A stretch of DNA of 5,855 nucleotides, from contig CAMVNL010000168.1 in assembly GCA_947168785.1 (NCBI GenBank), positions 1 to 5,855 of the forward strand, read 5' to 3'. The DNA comes from an uncultured Clostridia bacterium (GTDB taxonomy: Bacteria > Bacillota > Clostridia > Oscillospirales > Acutalibacteraceae). How positions within the stretch are numbered: the stretch's first letter is position 1; each line of letters opens with the position of its first letter. The notes beneath the pieces were generated by a model. That model saw nothing but the letters and a program-made list of their open reading frames with translations, ran no database searches and was not told where the DNA came from. Made by a program: the position numbers and the translations under genes. Positions 5,456 through 5,855 of the stretch are shown piece after piece.

Positions 5456-5770
5456 ATGGAATACGGCTTTTCGATCCTGATGTTCTGCTTTGCCGGCGCG
5501 CTGCTGCTCTACGCCGGGCTGCTGGCTGCGGAAAAACGGCGGCCGGATCTGCTGATTCCCCGGCGGGTTTCCGTTTCGAAATCGGAATTGACGGTGGCAT
5601 ACGCGCGCAGGCTGGCCAAGATCGTGGCCCTGTGCGCCCTTTCGCCCCTGCTGACCGGCCTCGTGGGGCTGACAGGCTACTATCTGATCGCCGGGATCGT
5701 CTTCGTCGTGACCCTCGCCGGGGCTATCTGGCTGGGGGTGAAACTCACCCGCGGACAGACGGAAGAGTGA
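5456..5770 (+). CDS. Small three-helix membrane protein of unknown function
   Basis: The 104-residue protein has three hydrophobic segments at about 5-25, 53-72 and 75-95. A basic loop between the first two (KRRPDLL, then RR and a Lys at 26-52) should be cytoplasmic, placing the N-terminus outside and the charged tail KLTRGQTEE inside. An excellent AGGAGG (5443-5448) lies 7 bases before the ATG. It follows the 102-residue gene by 31 bases with no promoter or terminator between, so it is probably co-transcribed and also under the SAM riboswitch. The size and layout recall small DUF-type integral membrane proteins of clostridia, but I cannot assign a family and do not infer transport activity. 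A hairpin follows the stop codon by 11 bases. Confidence 0.82.
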   Translation: MEYGFSILMFCFAGALLLYAGLLAAEKRRPDLLIPRRVSVSKSELTVAYARRLAKIVALCALSPLLTGLVGLTGYYLIAGIVFVVTLAGAIWLGVKLTRGQTEE

Positions 5771-5781
5771 AAAGTTGGGAG

Positions 5782-5806
5782 TTTGTCGAGCCGTCAGCTC
5801 GACAAA
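5782..5806. repeat. Palindromic hairpin after the small membrane-protein gene
   Basis: TTTGTCGAGC (5782-5791) and GCTCGACAAA (5797-5806) form a perfect 10-bp stem with a CGTCA loop. No T tract follows, so it is not a standard intrinsic terminator. It may stabilise the mRNA 3' end or belong to a second family of dispersed palindromes. It lacks the GTAG header of the other repeats. Confidence 0.65.
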
Positions 5807-5808
5807 GA

Positions 5809-5836
5809 GTTGAAAGTTGAAAGTTAAAAGTTGAAA
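5809..5836. repeat. Four tandem heptamers of GTTGAAA type
   Basis: Four consecutive 7-base units occupy 5809-5836. Units 1, 2 and 4 are GTTGAAA and unit 3 is GTTAAAA. They sit in non-coding DNA directly after the hairpin at 5782-5806. A related AAAGTTGGGA is at 5771-5780, before the hairpin, so the palindrome appears embedded in this repeat context. Confidence 0.8.
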
Positions 5837-5843
5837 TTCGGAA

Positions 5844-5855
5844 GCCCTGTCGGGC
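5844..5855. other. Start of a hairpin cut by the window edge
   Basis: GCCC (5844-5847) and GGGC (5852-5855) are complementary around TGTC at the last bases of the window. If the sequence continues with the complement of TTCGGAA (5837-5843), this would be a long stem and plausible terminator. Only the 4-bp part can be seen. Confidence 0.35.

Overview
This 5.9 kb window has high GC coding DNA, near-consensus sigma-70-type promoters, strong Shine-Dalgarno sites on some genes, a transcription-terminating S-box (SAM) riboswitch and a BmrC/BmrD-type heterodimeric ABC exporter. Together these suggest a high-GC Firmicute, most likely a gut-type clostridium of the Oscillospiraceae/Ruminococcaceae kind. 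That placement is inference; no rRNA or other phylogenetic marker is present.

Layout. Positions 1-179 are a left-edge leader with two near-identical 17-base direct repeats and a probable promoter. A metal-dependent amidohydrolase is encoded on the + strand at 180-986 and ends in a strong hairpin. Positions 987-1245 are non-coding and hold an inverted pair of REP-like palindromes, each with a GTAG header. Two half-transporter ABC genes then run on the - strand, with upstream gene 4842-3124 and downstream gene 2988-1246. A second inverted REP pair fills the 135-base gap between them, and its outer arm supplies the stop codon of the upstream gene. At 4843-4926 two back-to-back promoters diverge. 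The leftward one places its start point on the ABC start codon, giving a predicted leaderless mRNA. The rightward one starts at the first helix of a SAM riboswitch. The riboswitch ends in an intrinsic terminator at 5038-5063 and precedes two small genes: a 102-residue soluble protein of unknown function (5116-5424) and a 104-residue three-helix membrane protein (5456-5770). The right edge has a 10-bp hairpin, four heptamer repeats and the start of another hairpin.

How it works together. The two ABC proteins have complementary defects. The first lacks the catalytic Glu (Asp instead) and the switch His (Gln instead) but keeps a good signature motif. The second has the Glu and His but a deviating LSEGQ signature. 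This is the pattern of a heterodimer with one active and one degenerate ATP site. The riboswitch layout predicts that high SAM shuts off the two small genes, a link to methionine/SAM status that their sequences do not otherwise reveal.

The points most worth following are the SAM-controlled orphan gene pair, the GTAG-headed REP pairs, and an abnormal G/C-only stretch inside the second ABC ATPase that keeps the reading frame but destroys conserved residues and may be a sequencing or assembly artefact.
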